64,000 bases of DNA, taken from NCBI RefSeq assembly GCF_000759675.1, contig NZ_BAWM01000004.1:234358-298357 (forward strand), given 5' to 3'. The notes beneath the pieces are model-generated. The model had not been told where the DNA came from. It saw only the letters and a list, made by a program, of their open reading frames with translations, and ran no database searches. This document shows positions 18,101 through 28,102 of the stretch, piece by piece. The DNA is from Neobacillus niacini. Its GTDB lineage: Bacteria > Bacillota > Bacilli > Bacillales > Cytobacillaceae. The first letter of the stretch is position 1; every line of letters begins with the position of its first letter. The position numbers and the translations under genes are program-made.

Positions 18101-18886
18101 CTAAATAGCTTTAATCATACCCCCATCAACTAAAAAAGAACTTCCTGTCATATAGGTATTGGCATCTGAAAGGAGAAAAACGGCTACGTTGGCAAATTCC
18201 TCGGGAGTTCCATATCTTTTAAGAGGAATAGCTGCTTTCATAGTTGATTCAACCGTTTCTAAATCAACGCCCTGTTTATTTGCATTAAATTGATCTAAGT
18301 GCCTCACCCGGTCGGTAGCAATTCGTCCAGGTGCTATCGTATTAATTAAGATATTATGCGAAGCCAATTCTGAAGCCAAAGTCTTTGAGAGTCCTACGAT
18401 TCCCGTTCGAAAGGTGTTGGAGAGTATTAATCCTGGTATTGGTTCCTTTATCGAAGAAGATGCGATATTAAGAATCTTACCACCTTGCTGTTTTAAATAT
18501 GGTAATGCTTCTCGAATGATACGTACATATGACAATAAATTTAATTCAAATGAAGTCTGCCAATCATCATCTGTTAAATCCTCAAAACTACCAGCTGGCG
18601 GACCTCCTGCATTATTAATTAGTAAATGAAGATTGCCAAATACTTCAATTGTTTTTGATACTAATCTTTTAATATCTTCGGTTTTAGTTATATCTGCTTT
18701 CTGAAAAGCAATTTTACCAATGCCAATTGATTCTAATTCAGCAGCCTTGTTTATGAGTTTTTCCTCATCCCGGCCTGAGATCATTACATTAGTACCTTCT
18801 CTGACTAATTGTTCTGCAATAGCAAACCCTAAGCCTTGACTAGAAGCAATAACGAGCGCTGTTTTCCCGCTCAAATTCAAATCCAT
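18101..18886 (-). CDS. Short-chain dehydrogenase/reductase
   Basis: 261 residues. The cofactor motif reads SSQGLGFAIAE where a classical SDR has TGxxxGIG. NNAGG is present, as is a serine pair in NIASSSIKEP. The usual YxxxK is not intact: the expected place reads TFRTGIVGLSK. The C-terminus FLLSDANTYMTGSSFLVDGG is typical. It belongs to the FabG-like/YvaG group. The missing active-site tyrosine (TFRTG for SYxTG) suggests an unusual active site. Substrate unknown. Confidence 0.82.
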   Translation of the reverse strand: MDLNLSGKTALVIASSQGLGFAIAEQLVREGTNVMISGRDEEKLINKAAELESIGIGKIAFQKADITKTEDIKRLVSKTIEVFGNLHLLINNAGGPPAGSFEDLTDDDWQTSFELNLLSYVRIIREALPYLKQQGGKILNIASSSIKEPIPGLILSNTFRTGIVGLSKTLASELASHNILINTIAPGRIATDRVRHLDQFNANKQGVDLETVESTMKAAIPLKRYGTPEEFANVAVFLLSDANTYMTGSSFLVDGGMIKAI

Positions 18887-18960
18887 CTAATCCATCCCCC
18901 TTGAACTCGTCTACCACCATTATACTAAAAATTCCCTCTAATTCCTAAAACATGTACAAA

Positions 18961-18987
18961 GAAAAAGAGACAGAATTTTTCTGTCTC
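18961..18987 (-). terminator. Terminator of ptsHI
   Basis: GAGACAGAA and TTCTGTCTC arms with TTTTTC on the minus strand, beyond the ptsI stop. Confidence 0.85.
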
Positions 18988-19000
18988 ATTAAAAGTAATC

Positions 19001-20713
19001 CTATTTTGTAGCAGCGTTCACAGCTTCAATCACTTGAGCTGTTGTCTGCATATTTAAGACTTTATTGGCAAGGCTCTCCATTTCGGATTTATTCAACTTT
19101 TTAATTTGTGAACGTGCTTTTAAAATCGACGTTGCACTCATTGAAAATTCGTCTAATCCAAGACCTAGAAGAAGTGGTATCGCGGTTTCGTCTCCAGCCA
19201 TTTCACCGCACATCCCAGCCCATTTACCTTCTGCATGCGCTGCATCAATAACCATCTTAACTAATCGTAGAATCGATGGGCTATATGGTTGGTAAAGGTA
19301 GGATACTCGCTGATTCATTCGGTCTGCCGCCATAGTATATTGAATTAAATCATTTGTTCCAATACTAAAGAAATCCACCTCTTTAGCAAATTGATCAGCT
19401 AAAACTGCCGTTGATGGAATTTCAACCATGATTCCCAACTCAATACTGTCTGAAACTTTTTGATCAGCAGCAATAAGCTTTTGTTTTTCATCTTCAAGAA
19501 AAGCCTTAGCTTCACGGAACTCATCCAAAGTTGCAATCATTGGGAACATAATTTTCAAGTTACCATAACTGCTTGCTCGGAGAAGCGCACGAAGCTGGGT
19601 ACGGAATATATCCTGCTCCTCTAAACATAAACGAATAGCTCTAAAACCTAAAAAAGGATTAAGCTCTTTTGGAAGTTGTAGATATGGAAGCTCTTTATCG
19701 CCGCCGATGTCCAATGTACGAACAACAACCGGCTTACCATTCATACCCTCTAAAACGGCCTTATAAGCCTCAAACTGCTCTTCTTCAGTAGGAAGCTGGT
19801 CCCTGCCCATATAAAGGAATTCAGTTCGGTAAAGACCTACGCCTTCCCCGCCGTTTTCGATAACTCCCTTTAAATCATTAGGAGTACCAATATTAGCAGC
19901 TAATTCAACATGATGGTCGTCCGCTGAAACCGTTTTTTCATTAACAAGTTTTGCCCATTCAGTCTTCTGAGCTTCATATTGCTGATGAATGTTACGGTAT
20001 TCTTCTATAAGTTCAGGGGTGGGGTTAATATGTACTTCACCTTTTAGACCATCGACAATGACCAAGTCACCATTGATGATTTCTTCTGTAGCAGTTTTTG
20101 TACCGACAACTGCTGGAATTTCCATGGAACGAGCCATAATTGCAGAATGAGAAGTACGTCCGCCAATATCAGTAGTAAATCCTAGTACGTACTGTCTGTT
20201 TAATTGAGCAGTATCTGAAGGTGTTAAATCCTCTGCAACAATGATTACTTCTTCAGCGATCATGCTTGGATTTACCAATTGTACGCCAAGTAAATGTGAT
20301 AGAACACGCTTTGTAACATCACGAATATCTGCAGCACGTTCCTTCATATACTCATTGTCCATTTGTTCAAACATCATAACAAACATGTCCGCTGTTTCTT
20401 TTAATGCTGTTTCTGCATTTACTTTTTCTGACTTAATCTTATCTTCAATCGGTCCATTTAATTCAGGGTCAGTGAGAACAAGTAAATGTGCTTCAAAGAT
20501 AGCTGCTTTATCTGCACCAAGTTCAATATGGGCACGATCACGTATTGCCTCAAGTTCCGCTTTCGATTTCTCTATTGCTGCCTTAAAACGATTTACCTCT
20601 GATGTTATTTCTTCAACTGTCTTTTTCTCAAATGATAAATTTGGTTCTACTAACCGATAAGCTTTTGCAATGGCAATGCCATTAGAAGCAGCAATTCCCT
20701 GTAAAAATGTCAT
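19001..20713 (-). CDS. ptsI: PTS enzyme I
   Basis: 570 residues. The phosphorylated histidine lies in [13 protein letters not shown] (about residue 190), and the PEP-binding C-terminal TIM barrel contains [20 protein letters not shown] and GMCGEMAGD. It transfers phosphate from PEP to HPr, starting sugar uptake by the phosphotransferase system and feeding CcpA control. The start overlaps the ptsH stop (TAATG), so translation is coupled. Confidence 0.97.
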   Translation of the reverse strand: MTFLQGIAASNGIAIAKAYRLVEPNLSFEKKTVEEITSEVNRFKAAIEKSKAELEAIRDRAHIELGADKAAIFEAHLLVLTDPELNGPIEDKIKSEKVNAETALKETADMFVMMFEQMDNEYMKERAADIRDVTKRVLSHLLGVQLVNPSMIAEEVIIVAEDLTPSDTAQLNRQYVLGFTTDIGGRTSHSAIMARSMEIPAVVGTKTATEEIINGDLVIVDGLKGEVHINPTPELIEEYRNIHQQYEAQKTEWAKLVNEKTVSADDHHVELAANIGTPNDLKGVIENGGEGVGLYRTEFLYMGRDQLPTEEEQFEAYKAVLEGMNGKPVVVRTLDIGGDKELPYLQLPKELNPFLGFRAIRLCLEEQDIFRTQLRALLRASSYGNLKIMFPMIATLDEFREAKAFLEDEKQKLIAADQKVSDSIELGIMVEIPSTAVLADQFAKEVDFFSIGTNDLIQYTMAADRMNQRVSYLYQPYSPSILRLVKMVIDAAHAEGKWAGMCGEMAGDETAIPLLLGLGLDEFSMSATSILKARSQIKKLNKSEMESLANKVLNMQTTAQVIEAVNAATK

Positions 20714-20979
20714 TACTCAGCCAGTCCTTCTTTTTTCAATAATTCTTCTAGGCTTCTTAATGCTTCTTCACTATCACTGCCTTCTGCAGTAATAGAAATA
20801 TCTGCACCTTGTCCAATTCCTAAAGACATAACACCCATAATCGATTTCAAATTAACTTTTTTACCCTTATATTCTAAATTGATTTCTGAATCAAATTTGC
20901 TTGCTGTTTGTACAAGTAGTGTTGCTGGTCTAGCGTGAATCCCTGTATCAGCTGTTACTTTAAATTGTTTTTCTGCCAT
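20713..20979 (-). CDS. ptsH: Phosphocarrier protein HPr
   Basis: 88 residues. His15 lies in TGIHARPAT and the regulatory Ser46 in [10 protein letters not shown]. HPr passes phosphate from enzyme I to sugar EII proteins; HPr(Ser-P) is the CcpA corepressor. AGAAGGAG ribosome site. ptsG is not adjacent, unlike B. subtilis. Confidence 0.97.
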   Translation of the reverse strand: MAEKQFKVTADTGIHARPATLLVQTASKFDSEINLEYKGKKVNLKSIMGVMSLGIGQGADISITAEGSDSEEALRSLEELLKKEGLAE

Positions 20980-21146
20980 GTTAAATCAAACTCCTTCTCA
21001 TTAATATAAAATGATGCTGGCTATTACATATCTAACAGCTTATAGTCAGATAAGACAAATGAGCTAATTGTTATATTTTCTCCAAAAGGAAATGAAGTAT
21101 GTAAGCTACGAGCCTCATTTTATTATTAGAAATTCATACAATTGCT

Positions 21147-21175
21147 AGGATACCATTTTCGAACAGTACAGACAA
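21147..21175 (-). promoter_or_regulatory. Candidate sigma-A promoter of ptsHI
   Basis: Minus strand TTGTCT (21175-21170), 17 bases, TATCCT (21152-21147). It predicts a leader of about 160 bases before ptsH. A weak cre-like TGTAAGCGCATTAA lies at 21190-21203, upstream of the promoter. I see no GlcT antiterminator hairpin in the 311-base gap. Confidence 0.5.
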
Positions 21176-21290
21176 CCTATTTCACTTTATGTAAGCGCAT
21201 TAAAAAATCGACAAATCGTTTTTTATTAAAAGTTCACAAATTATTCAAAAATACAAACCATTATTTAGAAAAAATCAGGATTATTCCGAT

Positions 21291-21485
21291 TTAGCTTCTA
21301 GGCTCCTCCAAGTATTGATATAATACATCTCCACCCCGCTGACCTATGCCACGAAAATGTTTAAAGTCATCCCTTTTGACAAGGACTTGACGAAATTCCA
21401 TAAAATCTTCTTTCTTAACATAGAATTCTGATAGCTCACCTATTTTTAACTTTTCCAACACTTCTTTTACAAACTGTTCGTTCAT
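21291..21485 (-). CDS. Small conserved-looking protein, unknown function
   Basis: 64 residues (MNEQFVKEVLEKLKIGELSEFYVKK...), ending GGDVLYQYLEEPRS. The ATG at 21485 has GGTGGTG seven bases upstream; the frame also opens eight codons earlier without a ribosome site. Soluble, one amphipathic helix then probable strands. Family not recognised. A cre-like TGTAAACGATTGCA lies at 21575-21588 upstream. Confidence 0.65.
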   Translation of the reverse strand: MNEQFVKEVLEKLKIGELSEFYVKKEDFMEFRQVLVKRDDFKHFRGIGQRGGDVLYQYLEEPRS

Positions 21486-21715
21486 AAATGACACCACCTT
21501 TATTTTCATTTTATAGTAAAGACCATTATCGTAGTCAATAATTGTGCTTAATTCTGTAGTTTACAAGCTTTAAATGTAAACGATTGCATTTTTTATTGTT
21601 TTTTACGAAAAATTAACAAAATTGTCCAAAAAAACCCTTTACGAAACTTGTAAAGTAGTGCAAACTGTTACTTAAATGAATTTATATAGATTATCAGGTA
21701 AAGGAGAGAGACTAA

Positions 21716-21904
21716 TTGAAAAAAGCAGAAGTAGGAAATGTCATTGAATTCCGCGACGGATTAAAAGGGATTGTAGAAAAGGTCAATGAAAACTCTGTCA
21801 TAGTCGACCTAACACTTATGGATAATTATCGTGACTTGGAATTAGATCAGCGAACTGTTGTAAATCATAAAAATTATAAGATTGTAAAAGAAAGCGCTTA
21901 TTAA
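21716..21904 (+). CDS. ykvS: YkvS-like DUF2187 protein
   Basis: 62 residues. TTG start behind AAAGGAGAG. The body VGNVIEFRDGLKGIVEKVNENSVIVDL is a KOW-like beta barrel typical of the small DUF2187/YkvS proteins. Function unknown. It is monocistronic and closed by a shared terminator. Confidence 0.8.
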   Translation: MKKAEVGNVIEFRDGLKGIVEKVNENSVIVDLTLMDNYRDLELDQRTVVNHKNYKIVKESAY

Positions 21905-21920
21905 TTTTATAGCTTCGTAG

Positions 21921-21946
21921 AAAAGGCAGACATTCGCTGCCTTTTC
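21921..21946. terminator. Bidirectional terminator
   Basis: AAAAGGCAG ACATTCG CTGCCTTTT between the ykvS stop and the stop of the convergent small gene. Confidence 0.85.
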
Positions 21947-21949
21947 TTT

Positions 21950-22063
21950 TTATTTTTCAGTTTCTTTTGAAATCTGTTTTAATGATTTTACTTTTCCATG
22001 AGGGTTTTGGTCTTGTTTACGAACAGTCCATTCTCGCTCTTGTTGGCTTTGGGATTTACTCAT
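21950..22063 (-). CDS. 37-residue small protein, DUF6254-like
   Basis: ATG at 22063 behind AAAGGAGG; the product begins MSKSQSQQEREWTVRKQDQ and continues NPHGKVKSLKQISKETEK. Very hydrophilic. The core WTVRKQDQNPHGKVKS recalls the tiny DUF6254 family of Bacillaceae; that assignment is from memory and needs a profile search. It shares the terminator with ykvS. Confidence 0.7.
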   Translation of the reverse strand: MSKSQSQQEREWTVRKQDQNPHGKVKSLKQISKETEK

Positions 22064-22213
22064 TGTTTATCCTCCTTTCCTTTCACCCTCATATTTTTTG
22101 CAATTTCTTCATTCTTATTATTGGATTCGTACAAAAGTGTGATGTAATAATTTCCTTTCATAAATATTTTTTGTTAAAATAAATTCTATTGTTAGAAAGG
22201 AGGTAATAGATAC

Positions 22214-22825
22214 ATGAAGAATCGCTTTTTTGATCTTCGGCTAATCAGTGGGTTAATAATCTCTCATGCACTTATGTATTTCACCTTTTACGACCGAGCA
22301 ATATTCTGGTATATATTCACTGGTTCACTTCTTATTTTAATCACTTATGCGATGTTTCAAGAAGATGTGGAAGATGAAGCATCATTTTTCAAATATATCT
22401 CCATAGGTACTTTATCTGGATTAATCCTCTATTTACTCTTTTGGCTTGGGGTTCAAGCCTTTGACTTACTAAATCTGCCTTTTGAAAATAGTATTAAAAA
22501 ACTCTATCGCTGGTTTGCCCCTGCATTATTTTGGCAATACCTTGCTCTAATTTTAGTTGCAGCGCCTGGAGAAGAACTCTTTTGGCGTGGATTTATTCAA
22601 AAAAGACTGCTCCGCTATTTCGGTCCTTTCAGGAGTATTTTTATTGGTGCACTGCTTTATGCTTCTGTTCATATTTATTCAGGAACACTAATCTTAATGC
22701 TTGCAGCATTCCTTTCTGGTCTAATCTGGGGTGCACTATATCTGTGGAAAAAAAGCATGCCATTAGTAATTGTTTCACATATTATTTTTGACATCATGAT
22801 TTTTATTATTTTACCTTTAAAATAG
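22214..22825 (+). CDS. CPBP family intramembrane metalloprotease
   Basis: 203 residues, about six membrane helices. The CAAX-protease/Abi signature is clear: PGEELFWRGF (EExxxR) near residue 120, VHIYSG, and HIIFD near the C-terminus. The family cleaves membrane peptides; the target here is unknown. GAAAGGAGG ribosome site; monocistronic. Confidence 0.87.
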   Translation: MKNRFFDLRLISGLIISHALMYFTFYDRAIFWYIFTGSLLILITYAMFQEDVEDEASFFKYISIGTLSGLILYLLFWLGVQAFDLLNLPFENSIKKLYRWFAPALFWQYLALILVAAPGEELFWRGFIQKRLLRYFGPFRSIFIGALLYASVHIYSGTLILMLAAFLSGLIWGALYLWKKSMPLVIVSHIIFDIMIFIILPLK

Positions 22826-22866
22826 GAAAAGCACCTGTCTATGTTGTGGACAATGCTTTTCCTATT
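22821..22866. terminator. Bidirectional terminator between CPBP gene and ykvI
   Basis: AATAGGAAAAGCA and TGCTTTTCCTATT arms with a 20-base loop between converging genes. Confidence 0.75.
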
Positions 22867-22867
22867 T

Positions 22868-23920
22868 TTATGATTTATTCACTTTATTATTTAGAGGCTT
22901 CCTCCATAGCAGGATAAAAAAGATAAGGCTAATATAACCAAACAGAGGATAAAGATTAGACAAAAGCTTGCTATAGTCAATAAGACTTATGATATAAGAA
23001 ACGATGAAAATAGCTGAAATCGTAATGAAAGTAGGAACCGTAACAAATTGCTTTAACTGACGGTCTAGACCAAAAACGTTTCCAATGACGGAAGTGAATA
23101 TTTCACCGTAAATAACAAGGACAAATATCCAATAAAAAAAAGGGGCTATTTGCTTCATAATAATAGCCATCGGGATCTCATAAAGCTCAACATTTGGCAG
23201 CATAATCAAGGTAAAGTGGCTAGATATTAGAATGACAGTTAATGCTGCCCCCCCTAAAATACCTCCCCACTTAATGGTCCAATCATCTTTTATTTCATTT
23301 GCAATTGGAACGAGCACAGCTTGTGCTAATGCTAGGTTTAATGCTGTATAAGAAAAGGGTGCTAGGATACTTTTCCAGCTATCCTCTGTATGTGGTACAA
23401 ATAATAAGTGACTCACAAAATCAGGCTGTTTAATAGAAAGTGACATTAACATAAGACTAAAGCAAACCATAATCGGAACAACAAACGAATTAACGGCAAA
23501 TAATCCCTTTGTACCAATAAGCATAACTAAAAAGGACAAAAAGATTGTAATAAAAACACCTAAATTCTTTGAAAGTCCTATTTGTTCCTCAAACACTGCT
23601 CCTGCTCCTGCAAGCATTACGGCACTTACTCCAAGAAGCATAAAAAGCATGATTATATTAATACCCCTGCCTGCCCATTTCCCAAACAAGTGTACATTAA
23701 ACTCTTGATACGAAACCGCGTTAATTTGAGCAGCAATTCTCATTAACTTTGATCCTAATACGATAAGGAGGTAGCCGCTCAATAAAATAGCTAAAAAACC
23801 GATGAAGCCAAACCGCGAGAAAAACTCAACGATTTCTCTTCCTGTAGCAAATCCCGCACCGACAACTGTACCAACGTAGACTGCGGCGATTTGGAAAGCT
23901 GCTGACCAATTCTTTTTCAC
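22868..23920 (-). CDS. ykvI: YkvI family membrane protein
   Basis: 350 residues, about ten membrane helices, starting MKKNWSAAFQIAAVYVGTVV with GAGFATGREIVEFFSRFG. This is the COG3949/YkvI group, distantly related to amino-acid permeases of the APC fold. The transported substrate is unknown. It is divergent from clpE, as in B. subtilis where both genes are neighbours. Confidence 0.88.
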   Translation of the reverse strand: MKKNWSAAFQIAAVYVGTVVGAGFATGREIVEFFSRFGFIGFLAILLSGYLLIVLGSKLMRIAAQINAVSYQEFNVHLFGKWAGRGINIIMLFMLLGVSAVMLAGAGAVFEEQIGLSKNLGVFITIFLSFLVMLIGTKGLFAVNSFVVPIMVCFSLMLMSLSIKQPDFVSHLLFVPHTEDSWKSILAPFSYTALNLALAQAVLVPIANEIKDDWTIKWGGILGGAALTVILISSHFTLIMLPNVELYEIPMAIIMKQIAPFFYWIFVLVIYGEIFTSVIGNVFGLDRQLKQFVTVPTFITISAIFIVSYIISLIDYSKLLSNLYPLFGYISLIFFILLWRKPLNNKVNKS

Positions 23921-24028
23921 CTCATCTCCCCCTCAAATTAAATATATGAGCAAGTGGACAAACAAAGACGAGCTTTTTTTAATGAAGGTTAATTTTGTTT
24001 TTACAAGAAATTACCACAAGCACACTAC

Positions 24029-24084
24029 TTGAAAGTCAAAAAAGGTCAAAGTATACTAAATGCGTAAGGTCAAATATAGTCAAA
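24029..24084 (+). promoter_or_regulatory. clpE promoter with two CtsR operators
   Basis: Promoter: TTGAAA (24029-24034), 17 bases, TATACT (24052-24057). Operator 1 is AGTCAAA-AAA-GGTCAAA (24034-24050), filling the spacer. Operator 2 is GGTCAAA-TAT-AGTCAAA (24068-24084), at the transcript start. Both follow the 7-3-7 direct repeat of CtsR (RGTCAAA-N3-RGTCAAA). An extra GTCAAA follows at 24085. Confidence 0.9.
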
Positions 24085-24122
24085 GTCAAAAAATACTAAG
24101 TTTTTTAAGGAGGTTTTATTTT

Positions 24123-26267
24123 ATGCTTTGTCAATTGTGTAAAGTAAACCAAGCCAATGTCCAACTAAATTTAAACATTAACGGACAACACAGTGATATG
24201 AAGCTGTGTCATGAATGTTATTCAAAAAATAAAAATACCATTAATACTGGTTTTGGACCTAAAATGAATGCCTTTCCTGGTTTTTCACTTGATGATTTAT
24301 TTTTCAACATGAAAGGCAGTGAAAATAAGCATGTGAATTCCCAGTCACCTTCTCGACAAAAGGAAGGTTTTATAGATCAATTGGGTCGTAATTTAACACA
24401 TATGGCCAAAGCTGGTCTGATTGACCCTGTTATTGGTCGTGATGAAGAAGTTAAAAGGATTATTGAAATATTGAATCGTCGTAATAAAAATAATCCTGTG
24501 TTAATTGGTGAACCTGGTGTTGGGAAAACAGCTATTGCCGAAGGACTAGCAATGAAAATTGCTGCTGGACAAGTGCCAGTTAAATTAAGTAATAAAGAAG
24601 TGTATTTGCTTGATGTTGCATCATTAGTTGCCAACACTGGTATTCGCGGTCAATTCGAAGAAAGATTGAAGCAATTGATTGCAGAATTACAAGAGCGGAA
24701 AAATATTATTCTTTTCATTGATGAAATCCATCTCCTGGTAGGAGCGGGTTCTGCTGAAGGCTCAATGGATGCAGGAAACATTTTAAAACCAGCCCTTGCA
24801 CGTGGAGAACTTCAACTTGTTGGAGCGACCACTTTAAAAGAATACCGGCAAATAGAAAAAGACTCGGCACTAGAACGTCGATTCCAGCCCGTTCAGGTAG
24901 CAGAACCTACCCCTGACGCGGCAATTAAAATCTTAAAAGGAATTAAGAATAAGTATGAGGACTATCATGAAGTAATTTATTCTGACGCGGCTATTAAAGC
25001 ATGTGTTCAGTTGTCACACCGTTATATCCAGGATCGTTTCTTACCGGATAAGGCTATTGATTTACTTGATGAAGCAGGATCTAAATTAAATCTTACTTCA
25101 GATGGACATAGCAAGGACCAGATTGAGAACCGATTAAAAGAATTGGCTGTTCAAAAGGATTCAGCTCTTAAAAATGAAAATTATGAATTAGCTGCATCAC
25201 TTCGTGATGAAGAAGCTTTGCTTGAAATATCATTAAATGAAACTTCAAAAATCAGTAGACCGGTTGTAGAGCTATCACATATTCAAGAAATTATTGAACA
25301 AAAGACCGGTATTCCTGTTGGTAAATTACAAGAGGATGAGCAGCAAAAACTGAAGCACCTTGAAGAAAACTTAAATACAAAAGTCATTGGTCAGAAGAAA
25401 GCTGTCGAAAAGGTTGCAAAGGCCATCCGACGAAGCCGTGCCGGCTTAAAATCAAAGAATCGTCCAATTGGCACTTTCCTTTTTGTCGGACCGACAGGAG
25501 TTGGTAAAACCGAACTTACTAAAACACTTGCAGACGAATTGTTTGGTTCAACTGAATCGATGATTCGTCTCGATATGAGTGAATATATGGAAAAACACAG
25601 TATTTCGAAATTAATTGGTTCTCCTCCTGGATATGTAGGTCATGATGAAGCTGGACAACTAACTGAAAAAGTACGCAGGAATCCATACAGCATTATTTTA
25701 TTGGATGAGATTGAGAAAGCTCATCCCGATGTGCAGCATATGTTTTTGCAGATTCTTGAAGATGGACGACTAACTGATAGTCAAGGAAGAACTGTTAGCT
25801 TCAAGGATTCAGTTATCATTATGACAAGCAATGCTGGTGTTGGACACAAAACGATTCATGTAGGTTTTGGTACAAATGAAGCGATAGAAGAAGCTTCTAT
25901 TTTAAATTCCCTGGGGAGCTTCTTCAAGCCAGAGTTTTTGAACCGTTTTGATAGTATTATTGAATTTCACTCACTTGATAAAGAACATATCATGCAAATT
26001 GTTGAGTTAATGGTAGCTGAACTACAAGGAACCTTAAAAGAGCAAGATATTGAGTTTACTATTACACTAGAGGCAAAAGAAAAACTAGCAGAGCTGGGCT
26101 ATCATCCTGCATTTGGTGCACGTCCACTTCGAAGGGTTATTCAAGAGCATATAGAAGATAAGATTGCAGACTTTATTCTAGAGCAGCCAGAGGCATATAA
26201 ATTATCTGCTATTATAGAAGATGACCATTTGAAGGTAACAGCAGCAGAAAGGTTAACGGTTCATTAA
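24123..26267 (+). CDS. clpE: ATP-dependent Clp protease ATPase subunit ClpE
   Basis: 714 residues from ATG 24123 (AAGGAGG upstream). The N-terminal zinc finger has CQLC (3-6) and CHEC pairs, the mark of ClpE. Then come AAA1 with Walker A GEPGVGKT, a UVR segment ([19 protein letters not shown]) and AAA2 with GPTGVGKT, and the C-terminal D2-small domain. It unfolds substrates for ClpP under heat and protein stress. Two CtsR boxes control it. The frame upstream of 24123 overlaps the operators and is not coding. Confidence 0.96.
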   Translation: MLCQLCKVNQANVQLNLNINGQHSDMKLCHECYSKNKNTINTGFGPKMNAFPGFSLDDLFFNMKGSENKHVNSQSPSRQKEGFIDQLGRNLTHMAKAGLIDPVIGRDEEVKRIIEILNRRNKNNPVLIGEPGVGKTAIAEGLAMKIAAGQVPVKLSNKEVYLLDVASLVANTGIRGQFEERLKQLIAELQERKNIILFIDEIHLLVGAGSAEGSMDAGNILKPALARGELQLVGATTLKEYRQIEKDSALERRFQPVQVAEPTPDAAIKILKGIKNKYEDYHEVIYSDAAIKACVQLSHRYIQDRFLPDKAIDLLDEAGSKLNLTSDGHSKDQIENRLKELAVQKDSALKNENYELAASLRDEEALLEISLNETSKISRPVVELSHIQEIIEQKTGIPVGKLQEDEQQKLKHLEENLNTKVIGQKKAVEKVAKAIRRSRAGLKSKNRPIGTFLFVGPTGVGKTELTKTLADELFGSTESMIRLDMSEYMEKHSISKLIGSPPGYVGHDEAGQLTEKVRRNPYSIILLDEIEKAHPDVQHMFLQILEDGRLTDSQGRTVSFKDSVIIMTSNAGVGHKTIHVGFGTNEAIEEASILNSLGSFFKPEFLNRFDSIIEFHSLDKEHIMQIVELMVAELQGTLKEQDIEFTITLEAKEKLAELGYHPAFGARPLRRVIQEHIEDKIADFILEQPEAYKLSAIIEDDHLKVTAAERLTVH

Positions 26268-26271
26268 TTGG

Positions 26272-26299
26272 AAAAGCGAAGCCTTGCGGCTTCGCTTTT
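26272..26299. terminator. Bidirectional terminator between clpE and the oligopeptidase gene
   Basis: AAAAGCGAAGCC TTGC GGCTTCGCTTTT, a 12-bp perfect stem between converging genes. Confidence 0.9.
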
Positions 26300-26309
26300 C
26301 GTTTAGATA

Positions 26310-28004
26310 TTATAACTGTTGGTCTTCAACAGAATTTAACCAAGCTTCTATTTCGCCAACTACTGATTCCACACAGCCATCCTCAAAAGGTGAAATTAGT
26401 TTAGATTCTTTAACCAGCTTAGTAAATGACATACTTCCACCAAGTTTGCAAAGTTTTACATAATCAGCCCAAGCATCTTTTTGATTTTCTCTTGAACGCT
26501 TCCAGAATTGAAAGGCACAGATTTGAGCTAAAGTGTAATCAATATAATAGAATGGTGAGTTAAAAATATGTCCTTGACGTTGCCAGAAACCGCCATTCTC
26601 TAAATAAGTATTCCCGTCATAATCTTTATGCGGCAAATACTTTCTCTCAATTTCACGCCACTGCTGCTTACGTTCTTGAGGTGTTGCTTCCCAATTTTCG
26701 TAAACCCAGTGTTGGAATTCATCCACGGAAACACCATATGGCAGAAATAATAAAGCAGAGCTTAAGTGTGAGAATTTATACTTATCAGTATCTTCCTTAA
26801 AGAATAAGTCCATCCATGGCCAAGTGAAAAATTCCATACTCATCGAATGAATTTCACAAGCTTCGTACGTAGGCCAATTATATTCAGGGATTTCAAAATT
26901 TCTGCTGGAATAAACCTGGAATGCATGTCCTGCTTCATGTGTCAGTACATCAATATCCCCAGAGGTTCCATTAAAATTTGAAAAGATAAACGGTGCTTTA
27001 TAGTTTTCAATATAAGTACAATAACCGCCGCCTGCTTTTCCTTTTTTCGCTACCAGGTCCATTAAGTTATTATCCTGCATGAATCGGAAAAACTCGCCTG
27101 TTTCCGTTGATAATTCTTGGTACATCTTTTGTCCATTTTCAATAATCCATTCAGGACTTCCCTTTGGTGCAGCATTTCCTGTTTTGTAGTTAAAGCCCTC
27201 ATCGAAGTATTTTAACTGTTCAACACCTATTCTGTTCTGCTGCCTTGCTTTTAATTTTGTCGCAATTGGAACAATAAAGTCCTTCACCTGTTGACGGAAA
27301 TTTGCGACCATTTCTGAATTGTAATCCGTTCTCATCATCCGGTAGTAACCTAATTCAACAAAGTTCTTATACCCCAAAGATTGGGCTATTTCTGTTCTTA
27401 CTTTGACAAGGTCATCATAAATTCGATCAAACTCTGGTTCATGCTCAGCTAAAAAACCAAATTTTGCTTCAGTTGCACGCTTTCTCATTTCTCTATCGGT
27501 TGATTCAGTGAAAGGCTCTAATTGAGCAAGAGTCCGCTCTTCCCCTTCAAAATTTATTTTTGCAGAAGCTATTAGTTTCGTATACTCTGTTGAAAGTCGA
27601 TTTTCTTTTTGAAGTAAAGGCACAATTTCGGGTTTGAAGGTTTTTAATTGTCCCTCCGCTAAGGCAAATAATTGCTTACCCCATTTTTCTTCAAGTTCAG
27701 TACGATATTTTGAAGTAACTAGGGCCTGATAATATTTCGTAACCAGCCCTTCAATTTCGGGCTGAACTTCATCCATATAATCCTGCTCTGCTTTATAGAA
27801 CTCGTCATTGGTGTCAACAGAATGACGAATATAGCAAAGATTAAACATCGTCCCAATATCATTTCTTAGTTCATTTACTTCGTTCATAGCCAAACCTTGC
27901 TCTTCTATAGAAGAAGCATTCTTACACTTTTCAATGGCTGCCTCAAATCCTGCTTTTACTTCGTCAAGGTTTGGGCGGGTATATGTATACTCTTCAAATC
28001 TCAT
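26310..28004 (-). CDS. M3 family oligoendopeptidase (PepF-like)
   Basis: 564 residues. Zinc motif HEAGH (about residue 355) in DVLTHEAGHAFQVY, with the third ligand in EIHSMSMEFFTWPWMDLF, typical of the M3B oligopeptidase group. Mostly helical, cytosolic, no signal. It probably trims peptides of about 6-20 residues. AAGGGGATG ribosome site. It lies downstream of a MarR regulator gene in the same direction, separated by a terminator. Confidence 0.9.
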   Translation of the reverse strand: MRFEEYTYTRPNLDEVKAGFEAAIEKCKNASSIEEQGLAMNEVNELRNDIGTMFNLCYIRHSVDTNDEFYKAEQDYMDEVQPEIEGLVTKYYQALVTSKYRTELEEKWGKQLFALAEGQLKTFKPEIVPLLQKENRLSTEYTKLIASAKINFEGEERTLAQLEPFTESTDREMRKRATEAKFGFLAEHEPEFDRIYDDLVKVRTEIAQSLGYKNFVELGYYRMMRTDYNSEMVANFRQQVKDFIVPIATKLKARQQNRIGVEQLKYFDEGFNYKTGNAAPKGSPEWIIENGQKMYQELSTETGEFFRFMQDNNLMDLVAKKGKAGGGYCTYIENYKAPFIFSNFNGTSGDIDVLTHEAGHAFQVYSSRNFEIPEYNWPTYEACEIHSMSMEFFTWPWMDLFFKEDTDKYKFSHLSSALLFLPYGVSVDEFQHWVYENWEATPQERKQQWREIERKYLPHKDYDGNTYLENGGFWQRQGHIFNSPFYYIDYTLAQICAFQFWKRSRENQKDAWADYVKLCKLGGSMSFTKLVKESKLISPFEDGCVESVVGEIEAWLNSVEDQQL

Positions 28005-28075
28005 AGAAACATCCCCTTTATATCAAACTTTTCCAACTTTATCTTTCGACACTATCCATTAATATTCCTTTATGT

Positions 28076-28102
28076 AAAAAAAAATACGGCAAGTGCCGTA
28101 TT
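28076..28102 (-). terminator. Terminator of the MarR gene
   Basis: AATACGGC and GCCGTATT arms followed by a long T-run on the minus strand. Confidence 0.85.

Noticed and set aside
21967..22182. Plus-strand hydrophobic 71-codon frame
   Set aside because: It lies opposite a small minus-strand gene that has a much better ribosome site and terminator.
24060..24122. 21 extra codons at the start of clpE
   Set aside because: They consist of CtsR operator DNA; the ATG at 24123 has the ribosome site and gives the zinc-finger start.
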